Shown: piece by piece, positions 7,965 to 19,403 of the stretch
Position numbering within the stretch: the first letter of the stretch is position 1
Layout: each line of letters begins with the position of its first letter
NCBI GenBank assembly: GCA_001599935.1
Contig: BCIJ01000022.1
Location: forward strand, 1 to 64,000
Direction of reading: 5' to 3'
Source of the DNA: Holtermannia corniformis
Taxonomy: Eukaryota; Basidiomycota; Tremellomycetes; Holtermanniales
Length of the DNA stretch: 64,000 nucleotides
Translations under genes and position numbers: made by a program
Notes under the pieces: model-generated
Told to the model about the DNA's origin: nothing
Databases searched by the model: none
The model's input: the letters and a program-made list of their open reading frames with translations, nothing else

Positions 7965-9877
7965 ATGGTTCGTTGGAAAGCTGTGACCGTCAGCTACACA
8001 CCCAAAGCAGAATCTGACGGCTTACCTAGTCCAACAACCGGCTGAAGACCACCCGATCAGGCGCCTTCGAGTTCGCTCCGCTCGAGAACCCACCTCCCTT
8101 TCCCAATCCCAACGCCTCGCTCCAGGACAAGATCGCGCACGTCCAGAATGCCCGCAAGAACGCCATGAGGACCGTCGCATCCGTTCGCTTGCCGAAGCCT
8201 GAAAGTTGGGTCCCAAGCACATTGAGCTCGAAGGGCTTGTCCAAGTCGGTAGCTACGACCTTGAGCATGGGCATGGATGCAGTCAAGGAGCTTCGGCAGA
8301 GCTGCGTCCAGCTCAATGACACCGTTGGGCAGATGTTGCCGCTCATCGAAGCAGCGCGTGCTGAGGGTGCGGCGGACGAGCGCGCACGGACCGATGAGCG
8401 GATTCGGGACATTCTGGCGCGCTTGGACGCACTGGAAGAGGATGGCGGGGCTCGGGAGGGGTCAAGTCGGCCCAGGAAGCAGCCGAGGAAGACCGTAGAG
8501 GTGCCTAGGGAGTGTTCTGTGAGTTTCTTGTCGATTCTACTCCCGTCGTACATGAACTTACCTTTCTAGGATGCCGTGCATCTCATCTTCCACAAGCTCG
8601 TGTGGAAGAAATACGCCCATGCCACAGAGCCGGTGATGTCCGACCTCGAGATCTGGCCCGAGTCGACCGAGGATGGCATCGCTTCGATCGAGATCGTCGA
8701 GCAGGGCCAAACCTCGCACAAGAATGTGTATCGGCCGAATTGGGAAGACGCAGATGACGAGCAGTGAGTACATACGCCTGTCGAGGTCGCAGAGTGCTTA
8801 CATCTAGCAGCTCGGCGTCCTTTCTCGAGTCTGTGCGCGGCGCGGTTGCTGAGCGCGAAGCTGCAACGGCGTGGTCGTCTGAGGTGATCAGCGCCGCCGT
8901 CAAGCAGTACTGGCTCACTGCTAGCCGCGGCTATGCACGCCAGAAGGAGGGCAGCAAGGAGCAGCAGCAGGCGGCTCGCCAATCGTCTAGCAAGAAGACG
9001 AAGGTTCGCGGGCTCAGCGTATGTCCTGGTACATGCGAAAGCACTCACTGATTGCCTCAGCTTGCTACCGCTCGCAGCAAGGCCTATCCGTCGTCTCTGC
9101 TCAACAAGAGCCGTCAGCGGGCCCTCTTCGCCTGGGCTTTCGAGAGCAGCACCCACTGTCCGGCGTTCCTGTACAAGACGCACAAGAATGGCGAGATCGA
9201 CGACGGGCTCGTGCGCGATGACGGGATTGACGAGTATGAGATCTACTTGTCGATTGCCGTCAAGCGCGGTGTGTGCGCTGCGCGCGAGAAGGGCGAGGTG
9301 CGCTTGGTCGCCGATGAGCGCTGGTGGTCGCACGAGGCAGGTTTCTGCAGCTCTGATCAGTGATACAGCACCGTACTCACACCTGTAGATGCGCTTGGCA
9401 TGCTGGGTGCTTGAAGAGGAGATCCTGGCCGCGCAGAGCCGTTCGATCTCGCGCAAGCCGTCATTCCACGTCCCTCGTGAGCTCTGGCCAGAGATCGAGC
9501 TTCCCCTGGTCCGCCCTCGCATCCCAGGGACCCAGGACCCACAGCCCACCGGCCCAGGCTCGATCATCACGCGCTCGATGGTCGACGACGAGATCCTGCT
9601 CGACAACCGGCACCGTTTGTGGGTCCAGACGCTCTACGACGACCCGCAGTTGGGTGAAGGCGATGACCTGCTGCCGCCGCTGCATGAGCTGCTGGCGCAG
9701 CCAGAGCACAGCGACCTGAAGGAAGCCGTTGATAGGCACATCGAGTTGCCACGGCACAGGTCGATGAGGGAGCTCCGCGCGATCGTGGACGCGCGTTCCG
9801 CCGGCGATATGGCGCGCGCCAGCGCTCTGCTCGAGGACGAAGATGGTGCTTTGATGGACGAGGACGAGGACGAGTAG
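7965..9877 (+). CDS. CACTA accessory protein of unknown family
   Basis: Six exons: ATG alone (7965-7967), then 8030-8518, 8570-8763, 8808-9018, 9061-9340 and 9389-9877; introns are 42-62 nt. The protein (roughly 550 residues) starts MSNNRLKTTRSGAFEFAPLE. It has a charged helical region around residues 105-150 that could be coiled coil, a lysine-rich patch (QSSSKKTKVRGLS) and a strongly acidic C-terminus (LLEDEDGALMDEDEDE). I recognise no catalytic domain. By position it is analogous to the DNA-binding TNPA of En/Spm, but this is inference. One oddity: with the GT donor at 9341 the last junction is out of phase. A GC-AG intron starting at 9337 would keep frame, so that boundary is unresolved or a frameshift exists. 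Confidence 0.6.
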
Positions 9878-10273
9878 CCGAGGGCAAGCAGGGCCGCTTG
9901 TGTTGTACAGAGCTCGAAATGTTGATGTATCTGCGTATATATGTTAATAATACTCGAGTGAGCTCACGTCAGAAGATCCTGAAGCCGTCGGATGAGCACG
10001 CGATGACTTGCATGCCCGTCCCGTAGCTGCTGAACAACATTTAAAGCTATCGCAAGTTAATATCAAGCTAACAGAGCAGGCAGACGTACCCTGTCAACCG
10101 GTATCGTCGCCCAAAGCAAGTCTGAGGCTGCAGAAGCCGGATTGGAGCGTACCGGCAGCACCGCTACCGGTCGCAGCGACTCAAGCTCGATTGAGCGCAA
10201 GCAGATGATCTGAAGGTCTTGCAAAACACCGGCTTTGTGCAAGCGAATATTCAGGTAGGGACTAGGCGATGTG
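9878..10273. other. Convergent intergenic spacer inside the CACTA element
   Basis: About 400 bp between the two stop codons of the element's genes. It should hold both 3' UTRs and transcription ends (for example an AT-rich stretch near 9930-9955). No further gene is supported. Confidence 0.5.
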
Positions 10274-13200
10274 TCAGCTCACGTTTGGTGCAAAATACAC
10301 TAACAATCGCGAGTAACCGTACCGATCCGGTCCTTCCCAGGTCTTCATCCATCGTACTGCAGCAAACAAGCGCGTTGTCTGCTCGCCATCGATCGTAATG
10401 ACGTGCTGGAAAATGGACATGATTACGCCGCAGCGTCCGCTCTTGGCTAGATCGCAGCGCAAGACCACGCGCTGCTGTCGGCTCTGGACGATGCTGTCCC
10501 GGATCTCGCCAAAGCTCATGTCTGCTGGATTGATGACGATGTTGCCAAACGCAGCAGCTTTGAGGACGCGCCGACCATTCTTGATTGACGAATATCGCGT
10601 GATGGCATCGCCGAGCAATGGCAAGCTCCGATCCGGCAAGAAATCATGGATTGAGCGCGTTTTGAGCCCGAACCGTCGCAAGTAGCAGTCTTGCAGCGCG
10701 CGAGCCTCGATTGGCGATAGAGAATCGGCTCGCGCTTGTCCCAATCCCTGCAGGATGTCGTCTGATCGAGCCTGAGCCGTATCGGCCTCTGTCTGCGCGT
10801 CAGACTCGGCGATCATCGCCGCTGCTTGCTCTGCAGCTGGCAGAGCCTGTAGCAGGTGTTTGTCGAACACGCGCTTGATGTTGAGTGCAGCTGAAGAGCC
10901 AGAATCTGCCCAAGTACTTGCCAGCTTGTCGGCTTGCGGTCGAATAAGCCGAGATCGCGTAAAGCCGGTCATCACCGTCGAAACCAGGTCTTGCGAGCGC
11001 CCGTTGGTGTTCATCTCTTTGAGGAGCTTGTTGATACGCTCAAAGACGAAAGACCAGGTGCCGTACACCGGTCCATGAGCCCGGATATCGTCGCAGATGT
11101 GCTTGATGACATGAATATTGGTCCAGGCGACCAGGGACGGATGTAGGCGCAATACGAGCTTCTGCCAGCTGACGATGAGGCCCTGGGCGATGTCGATCTG
11201 CTCGCTGCTGATCACGGGCCGCATCAACAAGTTCAGGATCTCGCTGAAGGCAAGGTAGGCCGTCAGCTCGTCGCGCGTGAGCTTGGCATTGCGAATGTCG
11301 GCTCGGTCGTGCTGCTTTGTCGAGCCGTCGCCGATATCTGCCCATAGGACAGGCAGAACAAGAGGTGCAATGACCTGGATCCAAGACCGGAAGTCGTCCG
11401 CGGTTGGACTGCCGGCTGCAGGAAGGCCAAACTTGCGATGCACACCTGTAACGCATGTTGGCAGGCAGATCTGTGCTCAGTTAAGTTATATGACGTTGCA
11501 ATGTTGATTATACTGACCTGGGCAAGGATGCCGTGCATGTAGACCAAGTCCCTCTTGCGCAAGATCACTTTGGCACCCGGTGTAGACTTTTTTGGCTCTG
11601 CGAGCCGTCTGCGCTTGGCACCAGGGATAGCGGAGGCCACAGAGACTGCGGATGTGTCTGTTTCCGCAGCAGACATATCTTCGTCTTCGGCTTCCTTGAG
11701 GTCGTGCTTGCCATCGATCCAAACGAGCTTGAAGTACGTCTTGGCAAAGCCCGAGAAGCAAGCATGCATCGGATCGAAGACCGTAGCAGCGCCGAGATCG
11801 AGGTACGGCAGTAGATCGAGTGCAGAGAGATTGCCGACTGCAAGATTGACTTGTCGGGCAATATTCAAGCGCTGACTTTGAGGGAACGGCTTGGCCTTGA
11901 GATGTACCGGCTTCTTGCGCTGAAGACCGTCATCGACGCGCTTCTGCTCGGCCACTGCGTGCTTGGCTTCTGCCTCTGCTATCCGATCTTCGAGCTGCTT
12001 GAACTGCTGCATGACAGCGCGCTTGATAGACCCGTAATCCTTCAGGGCGAAGTCTTGAGTAGTCAAGAGGGCAGCTCTGACAGCGTTACAGCGCAAGCAG
12101 CAATGTTGCGGCGACGAATACGAGGGTGCGCCGATGATCGAGCACGCAGCCGGTCGATCGCAGCAGATAGCACCGATCTTGACTCGGATCCTGCGCCCTG
12201 TTGGGTAGGCGGGCGTTGGCACCACAAGACCGTGCGCCCAGGCGTGCCGTAGCTCCAGGGCAAGAGGCAGCAGCAGCTTCCAAAGCAAGTGGTGCTTTGG
12301 CTGACTTGGACCGGGTGTAATGCCGAACAGCATCGTGAGCGTCAGGGAGCGACGCAGGGTGATTGGCAGGTCGGCAAGCTGGCCAGAAATGGGCCCGACA
12401 GAGATCGCTGCCGAGCTTGTCATGCTGTGCGGGTTGTACCAATCGATAGCGAGATTGAGCGTGAGAACGTCGTCGTCGGCTTGCGCAAGTGGCTTGCCAT
12501 CGGGCCCGAGTACTGCTTGCCAAAGCGCACCGTCGTCCTGCTCTCGGTAGATCTTGAGAGGAGCAGGCAAAGGTGTACCAAGCCGGATAGCCGTATCGAA
12601 CTCGGCTTGCGCTGTCTCGGCATCGGCGGCGTCGCGAGTAGCCTTGCGCTTGGCTCTGCTGAATGCTAGCGCTTCGATCTTGTCCACTGAGAGGACGTGC
12701 TGTAGCTCGGCGGCCAGAGATGAGCGAGGAAAAACCAGAGCTTTGAGCTTTGTCGCGGCCTCGTTTCGCAAGGCTGCGCCACAGCCAGGACACTCGAGTG
12801 GGACCTTGCCGAGGTCCTGGTAGTCGTCCGGTGATTTGAAGTCATACAGGACCTCGAAGCACTCATCGTTCGGGCAGACTAGATGCGAGATGAGCTCTGG
12901 CTGGCCCATGTGTCGCAGCGCCGTCCTCAGCGTCGATGGACCGGCCCAATCCATCTGCGGACCAGCGCCCTGCAGCGCAGCCGAGCACGCATCGTGTACA
13001 TACTTGCAGAGTGCCGTGATCATCTGAATGGCGAAGTCGCAGCCGCGCCGCGACAGACCAAAGTAGCCGCTCAAGGCCAAAACGATCAAGCCGATGGCGT
13101 GGGCAAGCAGAGCGTGTGGACGGCGAGTCGGCGTAGCAGGCGGCTGAGCTGCGAAGGAAAGAGTGGGAGGGATTGGATGAGGCCACACGTCGAGATTATC

Positions 13201-13899
13201 ATGTAGATTGGGATGGAAGACGTGTGTAGGCACCGTAGAGGCCGGTAGCGGTATCGAGTCGATGTCCATGGCGGAGCCATCGTTCTCTGGATCTACAGCG
13301 TGATCTGGCTCGTCGTCTTTGTCTTCGAGCTCGATTTGGGCGGCTGCAAGACGAGGATAGCCGAATTGGTCCATCTCGGCGCTGCTGCTGCTCTTGGCGC
13401 CATCTTCTGATGGCAGGTCGTCTACCAGTCTCCTGCCAGATGCTTGGCTGCTGCTGGCAGCCGCGATAGCATCTGTAGGGCTACCAGGCGCACTATAGCC
13501 GTCGTCGCCACCGGCGTGCCAATAGGGGAGCTCGGGCAAGATGAATGGCTGAGATGGACCTGCAGACGGCTGACGAGGGGCTTGGAAGGCAAGAGTGAAT
13601 GGTGACGGGGCAGGGACGGGCGTAGGAACAGGTGTTGGCTGGGTAGATGATGTCGTCACTCGCGAGTGCCGTTCGAGCTGCAGCTGCTCCTCCTTGTGCC
13701 GCTTGAATGTGTCCCCGCGGATCTTCTGACCCTGCCGGTCACCCTTCAGCATGCATTTGGGACACTTGCACCATCCAAAACGCTTGTTATACTGCCTGGA
13801 AGTCAGCTGCGGCTCAGACATGGGTGGCGAACACACGATGGTCTTGTTCTGCGCCCATAAAGTCTCGTAGTCCTCTTCTGGTAGCATGTAAGACGGCAT
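10274..13899 (-). CDS. Tnp2-like CACTA transposase
   Basis: Two exons, 13899-11518 and 11470-10274, joined across a 47-nt intron in phase to give LAQ-ICLPTCVTGVHRKFGLP; the product is about 1192 residues. Visible parts are an N-terminal zinc-binding block (CKCPKC...IRGDTFKRH), a second zinc ribbon (CPNDECFEVLYDF...CPGCG), and the transposase core with a likely first Asp in LTLNLAIDWYNPH. These are followed by PITLRRSLTLTMLFGITPGP, a second Asp in ICCDRPAACSIIG, FDPMHACFSGF, and a C-terminal block HGPVYGTWSFVFERIN. This is the layout of fungal transposase-family Tnp2 proteins, which cut at the CACTA termini. I infer DDE chemistry from family and do not claim residue assignments as certain. No internal stop is seen, so it may be functional. 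Confidence 0.88.
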
Positions 13900-14256
13900 G
13901 GGAAGCTTTCAGGCAAGTTTCAAGTCGAAGAAAGGAATTTAGTGGTTGTAGACGGTGGATGTCACTCAGTGAGCCAGCGTGAGAACCGTCTGCAGATTTG
14001 ACCAAAAGCCAGCACGTGATCTCACCCGTAGCTGCAGCGTAGCCGAAGTGCAGGCGTTTATCATGGCTGTTTTGCTGGCGTGCTGGTTCCGTGGTTATCA
14101 TGGTTGCTATGGAGGCAACATGAAATTGACTATGATGGCCACGGGTGCATTTGTGGCTTATGTAACAGCTGTCAATGACTACTTTGGGTGGTTTACGAGG
14201 TGGCTATGGTTGGTCGGCAGTTTTCAGTGCCCACGAGGCGCCCACGGCAACTGCTA

Positions 14257-14296
14257 CGTGGCCACCGAAAAACAGCCATCGGCTTGGCCCGCAGTG
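14257..14296 (-). repeat. Right terminal inverted repeat, 40 bp
   Basis: Exact inverse of the left terminus, ending CGGCTTGGCCCGCAGTG on the plus strand. Confidence 0.95.
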
Positions 14297-14299
14297 ACT
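14297..14299. repeat. Right target-site duplication (ACT)
   Basis: ACT immediately follows the right terminus and matches 7579-7581. Confidence 0.85.
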
Positions 14300-14905
14300 G
14301 TGCGGCTAGGCTCAAGGAACAATAGGGGTGTCTGTGTGGCACGTTGTCGTCGATAAACCTCTATCCCGCAATGCACAGCTGCTAGAATGTCTACTACGCT
14401 CTCCAAAGGATCAGCCTGGGTAGGGTCATCACTTTCCTCGTATCAGCGTTGCCCGATGGACATACGGCGTTGTGCACTGACGCTAGTCCTACACATAGCA
14501 ATGATACGCGACATGAGGCCAGTAGAGGTATCGTTGAAAGCTCTGAATGCCTGACAGAGTACATCGATGGGCATCCCAGCGCTCGTAGACCATGACACTC
14601 TGACGGTCTCGAGCACATTCCAAACGACCGCCCAAACGACCGCCCAAACGACCGCCACACTCGCACAGACCGCATTCCGTGAGTTTGGGAACGGAATCCT
14701 TGTCGAACGCTCCGCCAGACTGGCTCTGAGCAGTGTTGCCGCCATTGTACATAGCCTAAAGCAGTTGTCTAGATGGATGTGAAGTAGCATGTACAACTGA
14801 TGCGCACCGTCCTCGCTAACGGAGTTTACTCACGTGACTACACCGATTACTGAGCTTCCCCTTGCCTTCCTCGCCTTTCTTGTGTTCACTGCAAATCGAC
14901 GCTGC
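14300..14905. other. Intergenic stretch right of the CACTA insertion
   Basis: No gene is supported in these 606 bp. The part nearest 14300 should be the original upstream flank of the F-box gene, now cut off by the transposon; the right part precedes the M16C gene. A short tandem repeat lies at 14621-14656. Confidence 0.5.
14621..14656. repeat. Three copies of a 12-bp tandem repeat
   Basis: The unit CAAACGACCGCC occurs three times without mismatch. No coding role is supported; both apparent frames across it lack family signals. Confidence 0.9.
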
Positions 14906-17900
14906 ATGCTCAACCCCGCAAGGCTTCTCAGCAGAACCCTGAGAGCACCAGCGCGTTTCCAAGCAGTTCGATCCACGTCCCACCTCGCAAGGCATATGAC
15001 GATCCGACCCCGCAGCTCGCTCGATTCCACGACGCACACGCCCCGGAAACAGCAAAGGACTATGGCCAGCGTCACACAAGCGCAAGACGTGGTGAAAGAC
15101 TATGGGAACTTTGAGTTGCTGAAGAGCTTTGATCTGGACTATGCGCCGGTCAAGTTGAGCAAGTGGAGAAGCCGGAAGACGGGTTTGACCGTCGTCGTTG
15201 GCGGCCACAAGGGTCAGTCCTGAGCATGCGCACCGTGAAAGGCAAGCTGACCATATGACAGCTCCGATCGTAAGTTTGGACTCGTATCAAATGTTAAGCT
15301 GACATTGCAGACAAACGGCTTCTTTGTAGTTGCATCGGAGAGTATGTTGCGTCATTGACCGAAATCATCAGACTGACCTTGCAGTCTTCGATGACACTGG
15401 TCGGCCCCACACGCTCGAGCAGTAAGTTCTTGCCCTGATTAGGGTAGTAGTCGAAGCTGACGTGGCCAAGTCTCGTCTTCCTCGGCTCCAAGTCATACCC
15501 TTACAAGGGCGTGCTTGACAACCTCGCAAACCGCGCAGGTGGTTCTGGAACAAACGCATGGACCGCCAATGATCGTATGTACTGCGTGCGAACTGATCAT
15601 CCCAGCTGACGATTACCAGACACGGCCTACACCATCGCCACTGCCGGCTCCGAGGGGTTCCTCAACATGCTGCCAGGTCAGCAGGTGTCAAGCTTGCACT
15701 TTGTTTGTTGCTAACCCACTTTAGTGTTTGTGGATCACATCCTTTATCCGACCATCACCAAAGCCGGCTTTGTGACTGAGGTTCGCACCTCCCACTGGCT
15801 ATGAGTTTTACTGATGCCTTCGCAGGTCCATCACGTCAACGGCAAAGGCGAAAACGCCGGTGTAGTCTACAGTGAGATGCAAGGGCGCGAGAATCAATCG
15901 GGCGACTTGATGGCACTCGAGTGGGTTGACTCCCGTCGTTTGAAGAGCTTAGATGTTGCTGACAATGCACAGAATGCAGCGCTTGATGTACCCGGCTGAA
16001 TCGGCGTATCGCAGTGAAACGGGCGGTCTGATGAAGAATCTGAGGGTCTTGACGGTTGAGCAAAGTCGGTTGTTCGCCCATCCGGGAATTCGCTGATGTT
16101 GCTGTACAGTCCGAGAGTACCACAGCACTTACTACGTGCCGCACAATGTAAGTCATTCAGGTTGGCTTAGATGCCATGGCTGACTATCGCAGCTATGTCT
16201 CCACATCGACGGCTCAGTGCCACTAGATCAGCTGTTCGCTATTCTCAACGACAAGGTCGAACCCACTATCATCGAGCGCAACTCGCTAAATGCACAAGAG
16301 CCGTTCACTCCGCCTAAAGGTTGGAAACGGCCGTTTGTCGAGACACCAACGGCAGCGCCCATCACCATCCCCGAGTCCAAGACCAAAATCGTCGAGTTCA
16401 TGGAACAAGACGAATCGATCGGCGAGATCCAGATCTCGTGGCTGGGATACTCACCGACGGATTCGCTGACAGGGATGGCGATCGGTATCCTCGGCAGCTA
16501 CCTCACCGATTCGTCCGTCAGTCCCTTGCAGAAGACCTTTGTCGACATTCCCGAACCCCTTGCCACAAGTATCGGTCTCTACACGCAAGATCGCGCAAGC
16601 AAGGCCGAGATGACGCTCTACGTGTCTGATGTGCCGGCCGAGGAGCTCGAGACGATCGGTGGCAAGATCAAGGACGTCTTGAAGGGCATCGTGGAAAACG
16701 ATGGGATCGACATGGAGCGCATGGGCTTGGTGCTGCGCCGGGACAAGCGCAAGATGCTCAACGCGATGGAGACTGGTGCCTCGGAAGTCTTGGCTGACTG
16801 CGTTGTCACCGGTGAGGAGCTTTCGGTGTTGCTCGGACACCAGCTGATATATTCTAGACTTCCTCTACGGCGACAAGGATGGCAAAGACTTGCCGGGGTC
16901 GTTCGAGGACTTGAAGGACTACAAAGCGATGGAGGGCTGGTCGAAGAAGGAATGGGCAGACATCCTGAACAAGTGGGTGCTGGCTCGGTTCTGATCATAC
17001 GACTAACGTGTTGCAAGGTATTTCGTCACCGCGCCGTCCCTCACGGTCATTGGCAAACCGTCCGCCGCCCTCGCAGAGACGATTGAGAAGGACGAGAAAG
17101 CTCGTCTCGAAGCTCAACGGCAGCAACTCGGCGAGGACGGCTTGAAGAAGCTCGAGAAAGCGTTGGAGGACTCGATCACTGAGAGCAATACATCGATCCC
17201 GGAGGAGATGCTCACAACCTTTCCCATTCCTGATGTTCGTACCAAACCGTGACTTGGCACTTGCAACTGACTGAATCTGTAGATCAACAACATCAACTGG
17301 GTCCCCGTGGAGACTGCTAGCAACGCGCCCGAGAAGCAGCGCAGTGGTAGCGTGCAGAAGCACATCGATGCAGACGGGACGCAGCTGCCCTTGGATTTGA
17401 GCTTCACCAATGTGAATGTGAGTCATAATTACCCATGTTATACCACTAGCTGAACGACTGCAGTCGAACTTTGTCTTTGTAGCCGCTTTGCTCGACGTTG
17501 CGCATCTGCCTGCCGAATTGATGCCGTGAGTTTACTGGTTCAGCCGCGTGACCGAGCTGATTTGATGGCAGCTATTTGTCCTTGTACAAAAAGTCATTCT
17601 TCGACCTCGGCGTCAAGCGAGCAGACGGTACCGTACTGTCATCGGATGAAGTCATCAATCAATTGAACAAGTAAGCAACGGACCTAGGTTTACGATCTCA
17701 AACGCTGATCACTGCTCTATCAGCCTAAGCGTGGTTCATAGCCTGTCCTTCGGGTTCTTTGGCGACTTTTCCGACATCCTGACACTCTACTTCAAGGTCG
17801 AAAAGGCCAATTACGGCGAAGCTGTGGCGTGGGTTCGGGACTTGATCGCCGGTAGCGTCTTCAACAAGGACAAGTCAGTGTTGTGACTCGCATGGTCGAA

Positions 17901-19347
17901 GCCGTGCTGACTCGCAACAGACTGTCCATCGCATTGGCCAAGCAGATTCAGGAGTTTCCGCAGCGCAAGCGCGACGGTCATCAGATTGCGTCGGCCTTCG
18001 CCCGCAGCCTGCGGTATGACAAGACCAAATCGCCGGCAGAAGCTTGCTCGTTGCTCAACATGCTCGACTTTGCACCCGAAACGGCCGAGATTCTCAAAGA
18101 ATCTCCGGATGTGGTCATTGGAAAGCTCGAGCAGATCCGTGCGCACTGTGAGTACCGACTCGGCCTTTGGTGAAACTGTTCACTGATCATGGCAGTCTTG
18201 AAACCTTCGTCCATCAGGCTAGTCGTAGGTGGCGATGTGCTCAGCCTGCCGTCACCTAGAACCACATGGCGCGAGAACTTCTGGCCGGTGACAGTGCGTT
18301 CCATCGTGCTCTGTGTCATTTAATTGACATCATTGCAGGAAGCCGTTGCACCGGTTCCACTGCCTTCCGCGCCGAATGTCTTGACAAAGCTGGGCAAGTC
18401 ACCATGCAAGACTGTGAGCATGTCTGGTACGCTGGACTGAACTGACGCGCGACAGTGCGTACTTGTACCAATGGCCAGCATCGAGGGATCCTATTCCACC
18501 CACTTTGCCAGAGGACCAGTGGGGTGGACTCACCCTGATCTCCCTGCGCTGCAGCTCGCAGCAGCTATGTTGAATGCGCAGGAGAGCTACCTGTGGAAGT
18601 ACATTCGCGGTGCTGGCCTGGCGTACGGCGCCAACATCAACGTCGATGAGGAGGCCGGCTTCGTGTCGTTCGACGTCTATCGCGTCAGTGACCGCCTACG
18701 TTGAGTAAAGGCGTGCTGACGACAAACAGAGCCCAAGCGCGGTCAAAGCTTACGAAGAAGGCGCACGGATCATGCGCCAGCTTGCGGATGGAACGGTAAG
18801 CTTGCACACTTTTCCATGGTGGTTGCTAACAATTCATAGGTCAAGCTGGATCAGAACATTATCGACGGCGCACGGTCGAGTATGACCTATGACTTTGCCA
18901 GAAAAGTGGAGACAGTCATGGCTGCAGTACGTACACAATCCGCATCGCTCGTCTTATCAAGACTCATCAATGCAGGCAATCGCGGCTCATACCAATGAGG
19001 AATTGAAGGGCATCTCCATCGATCACGGACAGCAGATCTTGGCACAACTACCCGTCAGTCGCCCTCTTGAACTCTTAAGCGATAATTGACCTCTTGTCTG
19101 CTTTCAGTCTATCACAGCCGACCGTCTCGTTGCCGTCATCAGGCAATACATTCTGCCGGTCTTCGATCCGGCGACTTCGATTGCGGCCTCCACCGTCAAT
19201 GCGGGCAAAGCCGATGAACTGCAACAAGGTTTTGCAGCTCTGGGTTACCAGGTCTTACGACAAGAATTGGCACACAGCGCTGCCGACGATGAGAGTGGTA
19301 GTGATTTTGAGAGTGGATCGGAGGGGGAGAGCACATCGAGCGGATGA
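14906..19347 (+). CDS. M16C family zinc metallopeptidase
   Basis: A heavily interrupted gene (about 20 introns of roughly 40-60 nt). The inverted zinc motif HTLEH follows FDDTGRP, and its last His codon is split by the intron starting at 15422. Other blocks in order are FLGSKSYPYKGVLDNLANR, GGSGTNAWTANDHTAYT, VVYSEMQGRENQ, YYVPHN, WLGYSPTD, SFGFFGDFSD and a C-terminal acidic-serine tail. This matches the uncharacterised M16C relatives of budding-yeast YOL098C, about 1000 residues with paired peptidase-like halves. The first ATG gives a leader MLNPARLLSRTLRAPARF, Arg-rich and free of acids, which looks like a mitochondrial presequence. A second ATG at 15062 (MASVTQAQ) would give a leaderless form. 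Which start is used is not decided by sequence. Confidence 0.85.
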
Positions 19348-19403
19348 TGGTTGAAACTTCCTAGCATGATATGCATGACAATACAACGAGCGTGGAGATC
19401 GTG

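Larger units (their letters stand above)
7582..14296. mobile_element. Apparently complete CACTA (En/Spm-type) DNA transposon
   Basis: The 6715-bp element starts CACTGCGGGCC and ends with its exact inverse. The terminal inverted repeats match perfectly over 40 bp and are flanked by a 3-bp duplication ACT. It holds two convergent genes: an accessory protein (7965-9877, plus strand) and a Tnp2-like transposase (10274-13899, minus strand). The subterminal regions (7622-7964 and 13900-14256) carry scattered short motifs such as GTGGCCAC, ATGATGGCCACG and CATGTAGCCACG in both orientations, plus an inverted pair GCWACATGAAATT. These resemble the transposase-binding arrays of plant En/Spm. Intact ends, target duplication and a readable transposase suggest recent, possibly current, activity. 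Confidence 0.9.

Noticed and set aside
9389..9877. Separate small gene starting at ATG 9389
   Set aside because: A good acceptor (ctgtag) precedes it directly and the upstream exons lack a stop codon of their own; it is better read as the last exon of the accessory gene.
6179..14296. F-box gene as part of the transposon cargo
   Set aside because: The left terminus with its ACT duplication is at 7579-7582, outside the F-box coding region.
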